DNA of 64,000 bases. Origin: Pontibacter rufus (GTDB taxonomy: Bacteria; Bacteroidota; Bacteroidia; Cytophagales; Hymenobacteraceae). Position 1 is the first letter of the stretch. Every line of letters starts with the position of its first letter. The position numbers and the translations under genes are program-made. This document shows positions 21,089-29,911 of the stretch, one piece after another. The DNA lies in NCBI RefSeq assembly GCF_015694705.1, contig NZ_JADQDR010000009.1, positions 62,001 through 126,000 of the forward strand, in the 5' to 3' direction. Under the pieces are notes generated by a model. That model saw nothing but the letters and a program-made list of their open reading frames with translations, was not told the DNA's origin and ran no database searches.

Positions 21089-21508
21089 ATGATGATAAGC
21101 AGAAACAATACGTCGGAAGTGCGATTTGATCCGCTGCATGATCGGTTGCAGGTGCATTGTAGCCGTAGCTTTGATTCAGCCGGTTTCAGAAGTTCCCTCC
21201 TGGAAGCCCTGACGTTTGCGAAAGCGCACTATGTTAAACACTGGTTGCTGGATTTGCGTGAAATAGGGGAGTTGAGCGAAGAAGATGAAACGTGGGTATA
21301 TGCGCAGCTTTTTCCTGAGATGATGATGACGCTGGGCGAGGAAAATTACCTGGCAGTCCTGATACCGGAACCTTGCTACCAGCATTTGCTTAAAGAATCA
21401 GGAGCAGAGGGGTTAACGAGTTATAACTCTTTCATCATCATACACAATTTTTATGAGCCCGAGAAAGCGCATGCATGGCTGAACAGACGCAGCCCACATG
21501 CAGCCTGA
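21089..21508 (+). CDS. unrecognised small protein, paralogue of the 24.7 kb gene
   Basis: A 139-residue soluble protein. Its core pattern is a WLLDLREIGELSEEDETWVYAQ segment, PEMM, an LAVLIPEPCY strand and a C-terminal FYEPEKAHAWL helix. The protein at 24674-25132 shares this layout (DLSCIGALDREQETWLNLEYYP, AAVVFSEEHF, TDLEEALFWL), so the two are paralogues. The strand-helix alternation recalls STAS/SpoIIAA-like folds, but that is only an impression. The upstream extension to 20975 is rejected because a promoter-like element lies within it. Confidence 0.75.
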   Translation: MMISRNNTSEVRFDPLHDRLQVHCSRSFDSAGFRSSLLEALTFAKAHYVKHWLLDLREIGELSEEDETWVYAQLFPEMMMTLGEENYLAVLIPEPCYQHLLKESGAEGLTSYNSFIIIHNFYEPEKAHAWLNRRSPHAA

Positions 21509-21623
21509 GCCATAGCGGCTCACGGCTATGCCATTCCTTAGCAGAAGCAGCAGGACAGGATTTTGAAAAGCAGGGTAAATGTTGTAAAATGCCGAAGCTT
21601 TAACCAAAATCCCAACGAATAAC

Positions 21624-23435
21624 ATGCTTCAACAAAAGAAATTAATTTTACCTTTCCTGTTAATGGCCTTTTTATGCCTCGGCAACGTTGCCGCCACCCT
21701 GGCTGCGGAGCTACAGTATACTTTGTCTATGCCGGAACCTCACACGCATTACTTTAAGGTGGAGGCAGATTTGTCGGGTGCTAATAAAAAATATATAGAC
21801 TTTACCATGCCGGTTTGGGCGCCGGGTTCTTACCTGGTGCGGGAGTTTGCCAAAAATGTAGAGAACTTCGAGGCTACTGATAAATCCGGCAAAAGCCTGC
21901 GCGCCGAAAAAATCGATAAAAATACCTGGCGCGTATACAGCAACAAAGCTGATGCCGTGCATGTGTCCTACGACGTATACGCTTTTGAAATATCGGTGCG
22001 CACCAGCTTTCTGGATGCCTCACATGGTTATGCGAACGGCACGAGCACCTTTATGTACCCGGAAGGCTATGAGAAAACTGCCGGAACACTGGTGGTAAAG
22101 CCGTACCAGGGCTGGGACAAAGTATCTACAGGCCTTAAAAGTACCGGTAAGTTTACGTATACTTTTCCCAACTATGATATTCTGGCCGATTCTCCGCTCG
22201 AGATCGGTAACCACCCGGTATATGAATTTACAACAAATGGGGTGAAGCATGAAGTAGCGATGTACGGCGGCGGCAACTATGACCCGGAGCGCCTGATGGC
22301 AGACATGCAGAAAGTAACTGAAGAAGCCGGCAAAGTAATAGGCGAGCTGCCCGTGGATCGCTACGTGTTTATTGTACACAACCTGGACCACGGCGGTGGC
22401 GGCCTGGAGCACCTGAACTCTACTACGCTGGAAACCTCCCGCTGGAACTATGGTACTGAAGCTGGCTACAACGGTTTCCTGAGCCTGGTGGCACACGAGT
22501 ATTTTCACCTCTGGAACGTGAAGCGCCTCCGCCCGCTGGCACTGGGGCCATTCGACTATAACCAGGAAAACTATACCGACATGCTATGGGTGTCGGAGGG
22601 TATTACCAGTTACTACGATGATTTGATAGTGCGCCGCGCTGGCTTTATAACACCACAGCGCTACCTCGATATTGTAGCTTCCAGCATCAGCAACGTGGAG
22701 AACACGCCCGGCAACAAAGTGCAGACAGTAGCCGAATCAAGCTACGATGCCTGGATTAAGTATTACCGCCGCAACGAGAACTCCAACAATGCCGAAGTAT
22801 CCTATTATACCAAAGGCGGCGTGATGGGCCACTTGCTGAACATGGACATTATGCGCAGCACCAAAGGAGAAAAGTCTCTGGATGATGTGATGCGCTACAT
22901 GTATAACCGCTATTACAAGCAACTGAAGCGGGGCTATACCCAAGCAGAATTTCAGGAAGGTGTGGAGAAAATAGCTGGGCACAGTATGGACGATTTTTTC
23001 CGGGATTATGTAAACGGTACCAAAACCCCGGATTATAGCGCATACTTTAACGCGGCCGGGCTGAAACTGGTAAACGAGAACGCAGATCGTAACGTACCGG
23101 GCTGGGGCGCTGCTACGGCTGCATCTGATGGCAAAGTACTGGTGCGGGCAGTAAACCGCGGCAGCAGCGCCTGGGAGGGCGGCCTGAACGTGAACGATGA
23201 GATCATCGCCATCAACGGATATCGTATCGATAACAATGACCTGAGCCGCATCCTGAGCGAACACAACATAGGCGACAAGCTGGAAGTGCTGGTGGCCCGC
23301 GATGGCAAACTGGTAACGCTACAAGTGCCGCTGCTGAAGGACAAAACCATCCGTTATCATTTTGAAGAAGTGGCCAGTCCAACCGCGCTGCAGCAGGAAA
23401 TCTTCAACAAATGGTTGTATATAAAAAATAGCTAA
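21624..23435 (+). CDS. M61 family metallopeptidase with PDZ domain
   Basis: A 603-residue exported glycyl-aminopeptidase-type enzyme. The signal peptide (KLILPFLLMAFLCLGNVAATLA) is followed by an N-terminal beta domain, a GGGGLEHLNSTTL segment, the zinc motif HEYFH at 291-295 within VAHEYFHLWNVKRLRP, and a glutamate in WVSEGITSYYDD that fits the third zinc ligand. A PDZ domain occupies about residues 505-590 (WEGGLNVNDEIIAINGYRI). Length and order match the family. A good terminator follows, so it is a single-gene unit. Confidence 0.96.
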   Translation: MLQQKKLILPFLLMAFLCLGNVAATLAAELQYTLSMPEPHTHYFKVEADLSGANKKYIDFTMPVWAPGSYLVREFAKNVENFEATDKSGKSLRAEKIDKNTWRVYSNKADAVHVSYDVYAFEISVRTSFLDASHGYANGTSTFMYPEGYEKTAGTLVVKPYQGWDKVSTGLKSTGKFTYTFPNYDILADSPLEIGNHPVYEFTTNGVKHEVAMYGGGNYDPERLMADMQKVTEEAGKVIGELPVDRYVFIVHNLDHGGGGLEHLNSTTLETSRWNYGTEAGYNGFLSLVAHEYFHLWNVKRLRPLALGPFDYNQENYTDMLWVSEGITSYYDDLIVRRAGFITPQRYLDIVASSISNVENTPGNKVQTVAESSYDAWIKYYRRNENSNNAEVSYYTKGGVMGHLLNMDIMRSTKGEKSLDDVMRYMYNRYYKQLKRGYTQAEFQEGVEKIAGHSMDDFFRDYVNGTKTPDYSAYFNAAGLKLVNENADRNVPGWGAATAASDGKVLVRAVNRGSSAWEGGLNVNDEIIAINGYRIDNNDLSRILSEHNIGDKLEVLVARDGKLVTLQVPLLKDKTIRYHFEEVASPTALQQEIFNKWLYIKNS

Positions 23436-23458
23436 GCCCTAAGTATAAATTTGACAGG

Positions 23459-23505
23459 AACGGTGAGACGGATGTGGTAAAAGCATGCGCCTCACCGTTT
23501 TTTGT
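23459..23505 (+). terminator. rho-independent terminator after the M61 gene
   Basis: A 9-bp stem AACGGTGAG/CTCACCGTT (23459-23467 with 23491-23499) is followed by TTTTTG, 24 nt after the stop. Confidence 0.75.
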
Positions 23506-23705
23506 TTCTCACCAGGTTCTTCTTTTGACGGGGCTTTTTCCAAAATACTACAATTTATACTTAGCTTATTGGGAAAATGAAGCTTGGCGGTGGTGTGCGC
23601 TTGCAAACGCATACCAGCACCAAGCGTACCCGTATTCAATCTGATATTTCTTTAGAAGTATAAACAGAAGCGATAAATAGGCTCATTCTTCTGACTTATA
23701 CTTTG

Positions 23706-24437
23706 CTATTCCAGCCGGAAGGAGGCGCTCACGACGGCCGTGATTTCTTTATCGATAGAAGAAACATCGTTAATGCCATAGTCGGAAATCATGTTGGAGT
23801 TGACAGGCGTAATCTGGATCACCCCCATCCGGGCAGTCGTAATCGGCCCAAGTTCAGAGCCGGTGGCTTCCGCAATTTTCTGGGCCCTATTGAGTGCATC
23901 TTTTGCTGCATCAGCCTGTATTTCCACTTTCAGATCGGCCAGTTTGGTATAATAGTATTCCGGCGGGTTCACCGAAAAGTTCACGCCTTTGTTTACCAGT
24001 GATGTAATATCAAGTGATACCTGTTTTATCCTGGCGACATCCTCCGATTGCACATCAATCATCTGGCTGGCATTATAAGCCAGAATATTGTTTGTCTGGA
24101 AACCCTGGCCATTCAGCTCAAATACCGGGTTCAGGCTTATGGTGCTCTGGTTGATGGCAGTTGCAGCAAAGCCCTGTTGCCTGAGGTAAGCAAGTATGGC
24201 AGGGCGCTGCTGCTGCAGGTTCTGGTAAGCTTCTTCGGCCGTAGCGCCGGAGGCCTGCAGGTTGCCTCTCAAGATTCCTAAATCAGATACAATATCCCTC
24301 TTTGCAGAGCCGGTTACATTGATGGTCTGATTCGCCTGCCCCCGTTCCTTCAGAAACAAACCCAGAAGCAGCGTACATATAATAAAGCTTATACCCAGAA
24401 TGGTTACAGGGAGAACGAGATTTGGGTTCTTTTTCAT
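23706..24437 (-). CDS. SIMPL domain (DUF541) protein
   Basis: A 243-residue envelope protein with one N-terminal membrane anchor (LVLPVTILGISFIICTLLLGLF) and a periplasmic SIMPL/DUF541 domain: INVTGSAKRDIVSDLGILRG, the helical AEEAYQNLQQQRPAI stretch, and DALNRAQKIAEATGSELG. Relatives in Gram-negative bacteria form oligomers and are linked to oxidative stress, but no firm function is known. The frame extends to an ATG at 24479; MKKNPN at 24437 is preferred because it is the normal beginning of the anchor and because a TATTATTTG -7-like element lies just above the longer start. Confidence 0.88.
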   Translation of the reverse strand: MKKNPNLVLPVTILGISFIICTLLLGLFLKERGQANQTINVTGSAKRDIVSDLGILRGNLQASGATAEEAYQNLQQQRPAILAYLRQQGFAATAINQSTISLNPVFELNGQGFQTNNILAYNASQMIDVQSEDVARIKQVSLDITSLVNKGVNFSVNPPEYYYTKLADLKVEIQADAAKDALNRAQKIAEATGSELGPITTARMGVIQITPVNSNMISDYGINDVSSIDKEITAVVSASFRLE

Positions 24438-24582
24438 GATGCTGGCGTTAGGCGGTAATTGATCTATATGCGTGTTCATATCAAATAATATAGCATGTCT
24501 TAGATGTCTTTGTTAATTGTATTTAATAAATATGTGTAAGCTTTTATTTATAGACATTTTTATAATTTACCAAAGTTTACAG

Positions 24583-24614
24583 TTGGTTTTAAAAGATAAA
24601 AATATTATAATTTG
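24583..24614 (+). promoter_or_regulatory. probable promoter of the 24.7 kb gene
   Basis: TTG at 24583-24585, a 20-nt AT-rich spacer and TATAATTTG at 24606-24614, close to the TAnnTTTG consensus, end 60 nt above ATG 24674. The whole 24480-24673 spacer is strikingly AT-rich. Confidence 0.45.
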
Positions 24615-24673
24615 GTTTATTGCGCTAAACCGTTTAATTTTCGAGAAATTTAATTAAATTTATATTTCTATTT

Positions 24674-25132
24674 ATGGTGGCTGTCGAAACCCCATGCATC
24701 CGAATAGTTTATTATCCTGAGAGTGAATCTCTGCTAATCAAATGGTTGCAGAAGCCGGGGGTTGTTGCTTTCAGAGAAGCTTACCTACAGATACTTAAAG
24801 TTGCAACTATAAACAATGTTATAAAATTCTATTGTACAGATTTAAGCTGCATAGGAGCTTTGGACCGGGAACAGGAGACCTGGTTGAATTTGGAATATTA
24901 CCCGATGGTGTATAATGTAATAAAAGACAATATTTATGCAGCTGTAGTATTTTCTGAAGAACATTTCAAAGCTATTGTCAGCAATTACCAGGTGGCGTCG
25001 CCGGCAGCGCAGCATCAGTTTATAAACTTTACTTACTTTACAGATCTGGAGGAAGCCCTGTTCTGGCTGCAGAGCATAAAAAAAGGCCCGGATACAGCCT
25101 TGTTGTCTGCTGCACCCCGGCCTTTTAATTGA
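24674..25132 (+). CDS. unrecognised small protein, paralogue of the 21.1 kb gene
   Basis: A 152-residue soluble protein with the same order of features as the 21089-21508 product: an initial IRIVYYPESESLLIKWL strand pair, CTDLSCIGALDREQETWLNLEYYPMV, AAVVFSEEHFKAIVS, and a C-terminal FTDLEEALFWLQSI helix. Function unknown. The last 50 nt of the gene contain the terminator hairpin of the convergent dehydrogenase gene, so the C-terminal tail is partly dictated by that element. Confidence 0.75.
   Translation: MVAVETPCIRIVYYPESESLLIKWLQKPGVVAFREAYLQILKVATINNVIKFYCTDLSCIGALDREQETWLNLEYYPMVYNVIKDNIYAAVVFSEEHFKAIVSNYQVASPAAQHQFINFTYFTDLEEALFWLQSIKKGPDTALLSAAPRPFN
25078..25126 (-). terminator. terminator of the dehydrogenase gene, inside a convergent gene
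   Basis: On the minus strand AAAAGGCC and GGCCTTTT pair (25119-25126 with 25081-25088), followed by a run of seven T. It lies 25 nt after the dehydrogenase stop and overlaps the 3' coding end of the opposite gene. Confidence 0.75.
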
Positions 25133-25150
25133 CGTATACATTTTCCCGGC

Positions 25151-26575
25151 TCATGGGAAAATGCCAAGCGCTTCATAACTTACCCCAATTTTCTCGATGG
25201 CTGTCAGGAAGGCTGCCGTGCGGAGGTCGGGTATTTTCTTCAGAACCATCACATCCCTGATTTCGTGATAAGCGTTTATCATGGTGTCTTCCAGGCCGGA
25301 GCGTACCAGGTCTACTTCATCAGCACCCTGAATCAGGATATGGCGCTCCTGCTGAGACATGCTTTTGCCGGAAGATGATTCGATGGCATTAACTATACGC
25401 CGGAGGCTTGCTTCCTCTGCGCGCTTGCCCATACGCCCAAAGCGCACATGCGACAGGTTTTTAAGCCACTCGAAATAAGATACAGTTACGCCGCCTGCAT
25501 TCAGGTACAGGTCTGGTATAATAATGACGCCGTTCTGGAGCAACACCCGCTCTGCATCTTTGGTAACAGGTCCGTTAGCGCCTTCGGCCACAATCTTTGC
25601 TTTGATCCTGGCCGCATTGTCGCTGTTGATCTGGTTTTCTAACGCCGCCGGAATTAAGATATCGCATTCAACTTCCAGCAACTCCATCGAGTTTTCATAA
25701 TTCTTCGCATTCGGGAAGTTAAGTATAGACCCGTTCTCGCTGCGGTGCTTGAAAGCCTGCTGTACATCTATGCCATTCTCGTTGAAGATACCACCCTCGC
25801 GCTCCGCAATCCCCACAATAATAGCACCATCCTGCTGGCAGAAATAGGCTGCATGGTAACCTACGTTTCCGAGACCCTGCACCACAATGCGCTTGCCCTG
25901 CATGGTATGGCCATCCAGGTTTTTTCCTTTCAGCAGATCGGAATCGGCAAGCGCTTCTCTGATACCGTAGTATATGCCAAGGCCGGTGGCTTCTGCGCGC
26001 CCCCTGATGCCGCCCTGCCCGACAGGCTTGCCCGTTACGCAGCCCAATGCATTGGTTTCGCCATAGTTGAGCGCCTGGTAAGTATCAGCAATCCAAGCCA
26101 TTTCACGGCTGCCGGTGCCATAATCAGGAGCAGGTACATCAATGCCAGGACCAATCAGGTTTTTGCGGATAAGTTCGGCAGCAAAGCGGCGGGTAACTTT
26201 CTCCAGTGTTTTTACGGATGTGGTGCGCGGGTTGATTCTTACGCCGCCTTTGGCGCCGCCGAAGGGCACATCCACCACGGCACATTTAAAAGTCATGAGC
26301 GCAGCCAGGGCAATCACTTCGTCCTCATCTACCTGCATGCTGTAACGTATACCTCCTTTTGAGGGAAGTTTATGGTGGCTGTGCTGCGCCCGTATACCTT
26401 CCACCACTTCTATCTTACCATCAATCTCAACCGGAAACGACACTTTATACACACTGTTGCAGGTCCTGATTTGCGCCAGTATACCCGCATCCAGGCGTGA
26501 ATAGCTGGCTGCGTTGTCAAAAAACTGGTGGACACTATCTAAAAACTGCCTGCCTTCGTTGGGGTTATTTGCCAT
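25151..26575 (-). CDS. Glu/Leu/Phe/Val dehydrogenase
   Basis: A 474-residue NAD(P)-dependent amino-acid dehydrogenase, most likely glutamate dehydrogenase, which interconverts glutamate and 2-oxoglutarate plus ammonia in the cytoplasm. Landmarks are KGGIRYSMQVDEDEVIALAALMTFKCAVVDVPFGGAKGG, containing substrate and catalytic lysines, PAPDYGTGSREMAWI, the Rossmann motif VQGLGNVGYHAA and VAEGANGPVT. It is some 50 residues longer than the common hexameric enzymes, mostly at the C-terminus (RDVMVLKKIPDLRTAAFLTAI). The frame starts MANNPNEGRQFLDSV. Glutamate versus another amino acid cannot be settled without comparison. Confidence 0.92.
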   Translation of the reverse strand: MANNPNEGRQFLDSVHQFFDNAASYSRLDAGILAQIRTCNSVYKVSFPVEIDGKIEVVEGIRAQHSHHKLPSKGGIRYSMQVDEDEVIALAALMTFKCAVVDVPFGGAKGGVRINPRTTSVKTLEKVTRRFAAELIRKNLIGPGIDVPAPDYGTGSREMAWIADTYQALNYGETNALGCVTGKPVGQGGIRGRAEATGLGIYYGIREALADSDLLKGKNLDGHTMQGKRIVVQGLGNVGYHAAYFCQQDGAIIVGIAEREGGIFNENGIDVQQAFKHRSENGSILNFPNAKNYENSMELLEVECDILIPAALENQINSDNAARIKAKIVAEGANGPVTKDAERVLLQNGVIIIPDLYLNAGGVTVSYFEWLKNLSHVRFGRMGKRAEEASLRRIVNAIESSSGKSMSQQERHILIQGADEVDLVRSGLEDTMINAYHEIRDVMVLKKIPDLRTAAFLTAIEKIGVSYEALGIFP

Positions 26576-26891
26576 ACAAGTTTGGTTTTGGTTTTAGCTT
26601 TAATTGATTTTAGAACGGTTACCGGATCGATTTGTTCTGAAATTCTCTGCAATGACCGGCTTGGCTGTTAAAAGGCTGGCGTAAGGTAGCCTTACTCTTA
26701 TTCCGTTAAATCACCTTCCGGAAATAAAGGCGACAACAGCAAAACGTGGCCACTCAGTTTTAAGGAATAAGAACTGATTTGCGCCAGTCATACATTATGC
26801 GCGCAACATAGAAATCTGACATATTTGTTGGCTTGTTTGCTCATGTTACTTGAATATTCAGGCAAAAGATATTTATACCTTCGGCCACAAA
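26576..26891. other. gene-free spacer between the dehydrogenase and FKBP genes
   Basis: No protein gene or RNA is evident. The stretch upstream of the dehydrogenase shows no convincing TAnnTTTG element. The right end holds the FKBP terminator described separately. Confidence 0.5.
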
Positions 26892-26928
26892 AGCAGAGGC
26901 GAAGCCTTCTACCTGCTTCGCCTCTGCT
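26892..26928 (-). terminator. terminator after the FKBP isomerase gene
   Basis: A perfect 13-bp stem AGCAGAGGCGAAG/CTTCGCCTCTGCT (26892-26904 with 26916-26928) is followed on the minus strand by TTTTG, 20 nt after the stop. Confidence 0.75.
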
Positions 26929-26947
26929 GCTGTATAAGTATAGGCTG

Positions 26948-27556
26948 TTATTTCACAGAGAGGAGCTCCACATCAAAAATGAGGGTAGCATTGGGACCGA
27001 TGGCGTCGCCTGCGCCCTGGCTGCCATAAGCCAGTTCAGACGGTATAAACAATCGCCATTTAGCGCCTTCTTTCATCAGTTGCAGGGCTTCGGTCCAGCC
27101 CGCGATGACGCCGTTTACCGGGAAAGTGGCCGGCTGACCGCGCTCATAGCTGGAGTCAAACACAGTGCCGTCAATCAGGGTGCCATGGTAATGAGTGGTT
27201 ACAGTATCGGTTTTGGACGGCGATTTGCCATTACCTTCCTTTAGTACCTGGTATTGCAGACCGCTCGGCAAGGTTTTTACGCCCTCTTTTTTGCTGTTTT
27301 CTGCCAGGTATGCTTCGCCCGCTTTTTTGTTATCAGAGCCCTGGGCGCTTTGTTTTTGTCCCATTTCCTGTTGTAAGGCCGTCATAGCCTGCTGTATTTC
27401 GTCCTGCGATAAACTGGAAGGTTTCCCGGCTGCTACTTCTTTCAGGCCCTGCATAAACGGATCGGCTTCTACTTCAATACCTTGTTTGCGAAGGTTGGCG
27501 GCCATGTCGCGGCCAATGATGTAACTGATCCTGTCTTTCTGATTTTCTGGTTTCAT
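26948..27556 (-). CDS. FKBP-type peptidyl-prolyl isomerase (FklB/Mip-like)
   Basis: A 202-residue protein with an N-terminal dimerisation region (RISYIIGRDMAANLRKQGIEVEADPFMQGL) and a C-terminal FKBP domain from about residue 95 (LPSGLQYQVLKEGNGKSP, VTTHYHGTLIDGTVFDSSYERGQP, MKEGAKWRLFIPSELAYG). No signal peptide or lipobox is seen from this start, so it is probably cytoplasmic. The open frame begins at 27604, but the promoter's -7 box covers that ATG, which makes ATG 27556 (MKPENQKDR) the start. It accelerates proline isomerisation during folding. Confidence 0.93.
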   Translation of the reverse strand: MKPENQKDRISYIIGRDMAANLRKQGIEVEADPFMQGLKEVAAGKPSSLSQDEIQQAMTALQQEMGQKQSAQGSDNKKAGEAYLAENSKKEGVKTLPSGLQYQVLKEGNGKSPSKTDTVTTHYHGTLIDGTVFDSSYERGQPATFPVNGVIAGWTEALQLMKEGAKWRLFIPSELAYGSQGAGDAIGPNATLIFDVELLSVK

Positions 27557-27590
27557 AAAAATGAATTTGGCACCAGGGCTGGTGCGGTTA

Positions 27591-27622
27591 AAAATATACG
27601 CCATTTCCGGCGCCGGCGCAAA
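27591..27622 (-). promoter_or_regulatory. promoter of the FKBP isomerase gene
   Basis: On the minus strand TTTG (27622-27619), a 20-nt spacer and TATATTTT (27598-27591) match the Bacteroidota consensus. A short hairpin GCACCAG/CTGGTGC follows in the leader. The element overlaps the longer possible start codon and therefore decides the start. Confidence 0.65.
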
Positions 27623-27852
27623 GCTACGCCATTTCTAAGAACGGAAAGAGTGGGAGAGAGGATACAGGCGCCACCTTCAGATGCAGAAATAGTAGCTGGC
27701 TGCCCGTCGTTCGTGGTCTTTATACTTCAAAATATACGATGGCAGCAACCAAAACTGATGAGTATGAGGTAATGAGTTATACTTCTACATTGCTGAGGCA
27801 CGGTCTATTAACCAAGCCTGGCTATGTTGTAACATTAATTTTAATTAAATTC

Positions 27853-27883
27853 TTTGGGTTAATCAATCGTTTGATTAATTTTG
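27853..27883 (+). promoter_or_regulatory. promoter and operator of the TetR-efflux operon
   Basis: TTTG at 27853-27856, a 19-nt spacer and TAATTTTG at 27876-27883 fit the consensus exactly. A perfect inverted repeat TTAATCAA-TCGT-TTGATTAA at 27859-27878 fills the spacer and touches the -7 box. Its size and position are those of a TetR operator, so the regulator encoded just downstream probably represses its own operon. Confidence 0.75.
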
Positions 27884-27906
27884 CAGCCGGATTGCATAAA
27901 CGAACC

Positions 27907-28542
27907 ATGACCAAGGAAGACAAGAGAAAGCATATACTGGATACTGCAGAGAAAATGTTTGCAGCATTTGGTTACGAAGGTGCTTCTACGCGTCAGCTGG
28001 CCAGTGAAGCAGGCGTGAACATGGCCATGCTGAACTATTATTTCGGCTCCAAGGAAAGCCTGCTGCAGGCGGTGCTGGAGCGGCGGATTGCAGGTATGCG
28101 GAACCAACTGGAAGAAGCGAAAGAAGTAAATGCTTCGGCCTGGGAGAAGCTGAACCGTGCCCTGGAAATTTACCTGAACAGGGTGAGCGCCAATAATTCT
28201 TTCCACCGGATTATCTACCGCGAAATTTCACTTAACCAGCGTTCAACTCTGAGTTACTTTCTTTCTGAGAATGTTTTCCGCAACGTGCAAACCATCATGG
28301 ACATTATCCGGGAGGGTATTCAGGATAGCTCGTTCCGGAAGGTGGATGTGGAGATGACGGCAGCCAGTATTTTAGGTACCATTTACTATCTCCTTAATTC
28401 AGAACAGGTTGCTGCCCGCCTGCTGGACACTGATTTTCAGGATCAGGCGGCGGTAGACACAGAAATTAAGCCCCGCATCAAAAAGTTTTTACACGATTAT
28501 CTACAAGCATATTTAATGCATCATGATTCAGAGAAGCAGTAA
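27907..28542 (+). CDS. TetR/AcrR family transcriptional regulator
   Basis: A 211-residue one-component repressor. The N-terminal helix-turn-helix reads KRKHILDTAEKMFAAFGYEGASTRQLASEAGVNMAMLNYYFGSKESLLQAVLE, a textbook TetR DNA-binding domain; the C-terminal ligand domain is helical. ATG 27907 is chosen over the open-frame beginning at 27739 because the promoter and operator lie at 27853-27883. It is the first gene of an operon with TolC, EmrA and EmrB homologues and overlaps the next gene by 20 nt, so it very likely senses a compound exported by that pump. Confidence 0.95.
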   Translation: MTKEDKRKHILDTAEKMFAAFGYEGASTRQLASEAGVNMAMLNYYFGSKESLLQAVLERRIAGMRNQLEEAKEVNASAWEKLNRALEIYLNRVSANNSFHRIIYREISLNQRSTLSYFLSENVFRNVQTIMDIIREGIQDSSFRKVDVEMTAASILGTIYYLLNSEQVAARLLDTDFQDQAAVDTEIKPRIKKFLHDYLQAYLMHHDSEKQ

Positions 28543-29902
28543 TGTTTTTGCACGTTTAGCTTTCAGGCGCGTGCATTCCCGTTTTCAGAAGTATGGGTTG
28601 CTGGCGCTGCTGCTGTTGCTCGGCGGTGCTGTTTCGGCGCAAAACGTACGGCAACTGAGCCTGGAAGAGGCCATCAGGCTGGGCACCCAGAACAGCAACA
28701 CTATCAAGCTTTCACAGGCCAGGATTGAGGAAGCTATTTCCAGGTACAACCAGGTGAAAGACAACACGCTGCCAACCGGAAGCGTGAGCTATACTTATAA
28801 CCACGCTGAAATACCGACTACCACCTTTAAAATTTCTGATAAGGCAGAGCCCTTTTTCCTGCCGAGGCGGGCGGATGCTTTTCTGGGAACTTTCACCTTG
28901 CAGGAAGTGATTTTTGGCGGCAACAGGCTCAAATATGCAACAGAATCCACTGCTTTGCTGACGCAGGTGGCGCGCCTGGATGCGGAGAGTGATAAGGAGG
29001 AGTTGGTATACAATATAGCCAGCGCATACTTTAACTTATACAAACTGCAGCAGAGCCAGCAGGTGGTTGCACAAAACCTGGAAGCCATAGACCGCCAGAT
29101 AAAACAGGCGCAACGCTTTTTTGAGCAGGGGCTGGCTACCCGCAACGATGTGCTGCGCTTCCGGCTGCAGCGCAGCAACATAGAGCTGTCGGGCGTGGAT
29201 TTGGAAACGAACCGCAAAGTGGTAGTGTACAACCTCGATATTATGCTGGGCCTGCCCCCCGAAACGAATCTGGCTGTAGAGAAAATAGAAACGCCCGGGC
29301 AACTAACTGTCCCTGTGGCAGCCTTTGTGGACACAGCCCTCGTTAACCGACAGGAGATAAAGGCGCTGGGCCTGCAAACCAAAGTGGCAGATAACCAGAT
29401 TAAATCCATTAAAGCTGAAAAAATGCCGTCTGTACTGGCGAGTGCCAGCGCTTACTACATCAACCCGAGTGGCGCTTTTGTGCCGCCTGCCAACAGCTAT
29501 GTGGCTCCCGTTATGGCGGGTGTAACCGTAGCCTGGAACTTTGATCAGCTGTGGCTGAACGACAACAAGGCAGCTGAAGCCAGAATAAAGAAAACGGAAG
29601 TGGAAATCAGCAGGGACGCAACCATAGACCTTGTAAAAACACAGGTCAACGAGAGCTATCAGAATTACCGGAAGGCGCTGGAACGGGTACAGATTCTTGA
29701 AACAGCCATTGCCCAGGCTACGGAAAACGACCGCATGGTGGAGTCGCAATACCAGAACACCATTGCTTCGGCCATCGACAGGGTAGATGCAGAAACGCAG
29801 CTGTTTGAGGCGCAGATTAACCTGGCGCTGGCCAAGGCTGACGCCGACCTGGCCTATTATACTTTGCTGAAATCAACAGGAACATTAACACATAACCAGT
29901 AG
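28523..29902 (+). CDS. TolC family outer-membrane efflux protein
   Basis: A 459-residue outer-membrane channel component. An N-terminal signal peptide (YGLLALLLLLGGAVSAQ) is followed by two OEP repeats: LSLEEAIRLGTQNSNTIKLSQARIEEA starts the first, and VDTALVNRQEIKALGLQTKVADNQI the second, with long helices and small beta segments. The gene overlaps the TetR gene by 20 nt, suggesting translational coupling. With the following HlyD and MFS genes it forms a tripartite exporter from cytoplasm to outside. Confidence 0.94.
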   Translation: MIQRSSNVFARLAFRRVHSRFQKYGLLALLLLLGGAVSAQNVRQLSLEEAIRLGTQNSNTIKLSQARIEEAISRYNQVKDNTLPTGSVSYTYNHAEIPTTTFKISDKAEPFFLPRRADAFLGTFTLQEVIFGGNRLKYATESTALLTQVARLDAESDKEELVYNIASAYFNLYKLQQSQQVVAQNLEAIDRQIKQAQRFFEQGLATRNDVLRFRLQRSNIELSGVDLETNRKVVVYNLDIMLGLPPETNLAVEKIETPGQLTVPVAAFVDTALVNRQEIKALGLQTKVADNQIKSIKAEKMPSVLASASAYYINPSGAFVPPANSYVAPVMAGVTVAWNFDQLWLNDNKAAEARIKKTEVEISRDATIDLVKTQVNESYQNYRKALERVQILETAIAQATENDRMVESQYQNTIASAIDRVDAETQLFEAQINLALAKADADLAYYTLLKSTGTLTHNQ

Positions 29903-29911
29903 TAACACAAC

